In this document: piece after piece, positions 4,682 to 6,503 of the stretch | Position numbering within the stretch: the first letter of the stretch is position 1 | Layout of the letters: every line of letters starts with the position of its first letter | Assembly: GCA_002493905.1 (NCBI GenBank) | Contig: DLAJ01000019.1 | Span: 24,645 to 31,147, forward strand | Length of the DNA: 6,503 nucleotides | DNA from: Lachnospiraceae bacterium UBA7050 | Lineage (GTDB): Bacteria > Bacillota > Clostridia > Lachnospirales > Lachnospiraceae | Reading direction: 5' to 3' | The notes under the pieces: model-generated | What the model saw: the letters and a program-made list of their open reading frames with translations, nothing else | What the model was told of the DNA's origin: nothing | The model's database searches: none | Made by a program: the position numbers and the translations under genes

Positions 4682-6503
4682 TTACTGCAGTACTGCGTTT
4701 CCGTTTTGTACTTCACCGCTGTACAATACTTCTCCATCTCCCTGCGACAGCGATTCTCCGGGTACATTGCCGTTGGTATCTCCCTGCATTTCCTGATCCG
4801 CTGCATTGCCGTCAGAACCACCCTGCATTTCCTGATCGGAAGCATCCGCTCCAAGGCCTGCATCCACATTGTTTTCCGGCGCGTCTGTATTCGCAGTCTG
4901 ACCCGCCGCTTGATTTGGCATTTCGCCGCTCACACCGGCGTTCTCTTGAAACGGATCGTCCCCGATCATCTCATTCTCTTCCGGCAGCGCATCCGGTAGA
5001 TCAGAGCCGGCATTTTCAATCCTGCCTTCATCGGCAGCATGATTCATACCGTCCGGCATCCCGTTCTGCGATACTCCAGGTGCAACAAACTCCGTGCCGT
5101 ACACAAGATAATACAGTCGTTCATTGTAGCTCAGATCGTCTAATGCAAAAATATCAATGGCTTCCTGTTCATCAACCTGATACTGCTGTTCCAGCACAGA
5201 AAGTATCTGGGCATAGATAGTATCCATTTCCCCAAGCGCGCCATATTCCTCTGCTAAGACACGGTTGGACTGATAATAATGAACCGCCAGCATCAATTCA
5301 TTCAATGCCGCCATTTCCTTATCCATTCCCATATATACCAAATAGTTATCCAGCTTGCCCTGCATATTTAGGATCATACGGCTCCGCATATATAGAATAT
5401 AGTCACTGTCACTTAAATCCTTTCCCTGCAGATTCTGGTATACCGTTAAATAATCCTGCTCATAATAAGCCTCACGCGCCTTCTTTAAGTCTTGCTGCTG
5501 TGGAATAACAAAACAGAGAATTACGATCACAGCCAGCAGAGTAAAGCAGAATGCAAATATAGAAAATACTTTTCCCCTTGGCAGTTTCTTCTTCGGGACT
5601 GCCTTCTCTTCCTCTTCCTTTTCTTTGCGTTCCCTCTCCTTTTGTTCCTTCTTCTCTTTCTTCTCTCTTTTCTTTTTCTCCTTTGCAGCCTTCTTCTCGT
5701 CTACAGGTGCCTCCTCGTCATCTTCCCCTTCGGACTCCTGTTTTGAACCTTCTTTTCCCTTTTTCCCTTTTTTCGCCTTCTTGGATTTTTTATTTTCGAT
5801 CTTTTCATTTTCCACCGTGGCAATCACTTCACGGTTCTCGTCCGATACTTCCATTTCCTGAAGCTGATCATCGTCTTCCTCCTCAGTCTCTTCAAAAAGA
5901 GTATTGAGCAGTTTCGAGAAAAAGCCGGGCTCCTTCGGTTCTTTTTCTAAAGAACCATTTTCCTGCCCCATTGCAGCTTCTTTTTTCTGTTTCTTTACTT
6001 TCTCCTTTTTGCCCTTTGCTTTTGGCTTCTTTGCCCCCTCTGCCTCGTTTTCTCCAGCAGATGGTGGCTGCTCCACAGATATATCGTCCAAAGAGCCGAT
6101 GGTCCCAGCTTCTTCGCCATCGCCGCCTATTGGTACATCTGCTGCTTCTTTTGACTTTTTACCAAAACGCTTCTTCTCTTTCTTTGTCTTTTTCTTTTTT
6201 GTCCCGGACGTGTTTTCCTCTTCAGGTGCTGCTGTTGGAAGCGTACCATCCAGCACATGTTCGTCATGGCTGCTCTCAAGCTTCTCATCATCGGATACAC
6301 CAGCCAGCCCCAACAGTTCATCGATCTCCCTTTGGATTGCCTCATCCTCTTCTGTAGACGCCCCGTCGTCTTCTGACATTCCTCCATAAGACATCAGCTC
6401 ATCGCTCTGCAGACTGTCTAGCGACAACAGATCATCCTTTCCTCCGGCATAGTCCTCCAGCGGCGGCTGCTCTTCCTCGCTCTGCAGACTGTCTAACGAC
6501 AAC
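4682..6503 (-). CDS. Large charged single-pass membrane protein, 5' end outside window
   Basis: I do not recognise this protein. At least 606 residues are visible (numbering from 6502); the frame is still open at the right edge, where a TTG is an internal Leu inside a repeat rather than a start. Layout: an acidic stretch with a 25-residue repeat (LSLDSLQS, twice in 1-50), disordered lysine/glutamate-rich segments at 100-120, 157-175 and 239-309, and an isolated GFFSKLLNTLFEE patch (193-205) that could form an amphipathic helix. One membrane helix follows (about 312-333, SIFAFCFTLLAVIVILCFVI), then a tyrosine-rich, probably helical TPR-like domain (337-470) and a low-complexity Asp/Asn/Gly/Gln tail (475-606) with a 13-residue repeat. 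The positive charge before the helix predicts that the N-terminal part is cytoplasmic and the helical domain and tail are outside. There is no sortase motif. It precedes hisH by 36 nt. Confidence 0.85.
   Translation of the reverse strand, partial: LSLDSLQSEEEQPPLEDYAGGKDDLLSLDSLQSDELMSYGGMSEDDGASTEEDEAIQREIDELLGLAGVSDDEKLESSHDEHVLDGTLPTAAPEEENTSGTKKKKTKKEKKRFGKKSKEAADVPIGGDGEEAGTIGSLDDISVEQPPSAGENEAEGAKKPKAKGKKEKVKKQKKEAAMGQENGSLEKEPKEPGFFSKLLNTLFEETEEEDDDQLQEMEVSDENREVIATVENEKIENKKSKKAKKGKKGKEGSKQESEGEDDEEAPVDEKKAAKEKKKREKKEKKEQKERERKEKEEEEKAVPKKKLPRGKVFSIFAFCFTLLAVIVILCFVIPQQQDLKKAREAYYEQDYLTVYQNLQGKDLSDSDYILYMRSRMILNMQGKLDNYLVYMGMDKEMAALNELMLAVHYYQSNRVLAEEYGALGEMDTIYAQILSVLEQQYQVDEQEAIDIFALDDLSYNERLYYLVYGTEFVAPGVSQNGMPDGMNHAADEGRIENAGSDLPDALPEENEMIGDDPFQENAGVSGEMPNQAAGQTANTDAPENNVDAGLGADASDQEMQGGSDGNAADQEMQGDTNGNVPGESLSQGDGEVLYSGEVQNGNAVLQ
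4764..4841 (-). repeat. Tandem 39-nt repeat coding for a 13-residue repeat
   Basis: The segment CCCTGCATTTCCTGATC occurs identically at 4782-4798 and 4821-4837, a period of 39 nt, with weaker matches around it. In the protein this gives SDQEMQGGSDGNA followed by ADQEMQGDTNGNV in the low-complexity, predicted extracytoplasmic tail. The unit is a multiple of three, so copy number could change without a frameshift. Confidence 0.8.
5504..5569 (-). other. Predicted single transmembrane helix of the large membrane protein
   Basis: About 22 residues (312-333 of the visible protein) are uncharged and hydrophobic, flanked on the N-side by KKKLPRGK and on the C-side by PQQQDLKK. It is the only such segment in the visible 606 residues. 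The basic N-side flank predicts an inside-to-outside orientation. Confidence 0.85.
5645..5684. other. 40-nt uninterrupted oligopyrimidine (plus) / oligopurine (minus) tract
   Basis: Positions 5645-5684 contain only C and T on the plus strand, inside a broader pyrimidine-rich stretch of about 5590-5700. It codes for the KEKKKREKKEKKE part of the charged region. The mRNA is therefore a 40-nt purine run that includes AAAGGAG, an internal Shine-Dalgarno-like sequence. Such tracts can form triplex DNA, but here Lys/Glu coding is a sufficient explanation. Confidence 0.75.
6402..6503 (-). repeat. 75-nt-period direct repeat coding for a 25-residue repeat
   Basis: The 27 nt at 6402-6428 and at 6477-6503 differ at a single base (G6421 against A6496). 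The period of 75 nt equals 25 codons, and both copies encode LSLDSLQS followed by an acidic residue. The spacers between copies are not alike in protein sequence. The second copy runs to the window edge, so more copies may lie outside. Confidence 0.85.

Noticed and set aside
5492..6389. Plus-strand frames rich in Ser, Phe, Leu and Pro that look like membrane proteins
   Set aside because: They are the antisense of the Lys/Glu-rich coding region; TTC and CTT codons opposite GAA and AAG produce false hydrophobic runs.
6500..6502. Possible TTG start for the large membrane protein at the right edge
   Set aside because: The codon falls within the second copy of the LSLDSLQS repeat, where the first copy has Leu in the middle of the protein, and the frame stays open to the edge. 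It is an internal codon of a truncated gene.

Overview
The window looks like chromosomal DNA of a low-to-mid GC Gram-positive anaerobe of the Clostridia, most likely Lachnospiraceae. This is inference from the style of the proteins, strong GGAG/AGGAGG-type ribosome binding sites, a tRNA without an encoded CCA, and a large charged single-pass membrane protein of a kind common in that group. No phage, transposon, CRISPR or resistance gene is visible. Every convincing gene lies on the minus strand, so the biological order runs from the right edge to the left.

Right to left, the first block (6503-1150) is a probable five-gene transcription unit. It starts with the 3' part of a large, very charged membrane-anchored protein of unknown function (cut by the window edge). 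It is followed by hisH and hisF, the two subunits of imidazole glycerol phosphate synthase, then ung (uracil-DNA glycosylase) and a diaminopimelate-decarboxylase-like gene (lysA type). The gaps are 36, 73, 54 and 12 nt, with no terminator in them. A hairpin without a U-tract follows the last gene. HisH supplies ammonia from glutamine and HisF uses it to form the imidazole ring in histidine synthesis. The decarboxylase would make lysine, and Ung repairs uracil in DNA, so the unit mixes amino-acid synthesis with DNA repair rather than forming one pathway.

The second block (about 1082-912) is a single tRNA-Leu(CAA) gene with its own likely promoter and a clear intrinsic terminator. The third block (865-85) is a structured intergenic stretch followed by a gene for a zinc-dependent phospholipase C-like protein without a signal peptide. 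The left end (1-61) carries two back-to-back hairpins. The second has a six-T tract and is a good terminator for rightward transcription entering from outside the window, which suggests a convergent gene to the left.

No clearly new multi-gene system is present. The parts most worth a second look are the uncharacterised charged membrane protein with its internal repeats, the altered active-site motifs of the LysA-like enzyme, the TTG start of hisF overlapping a tiny leader frame, and the structured spacer between the tRNA and the phospholipase-like gene.
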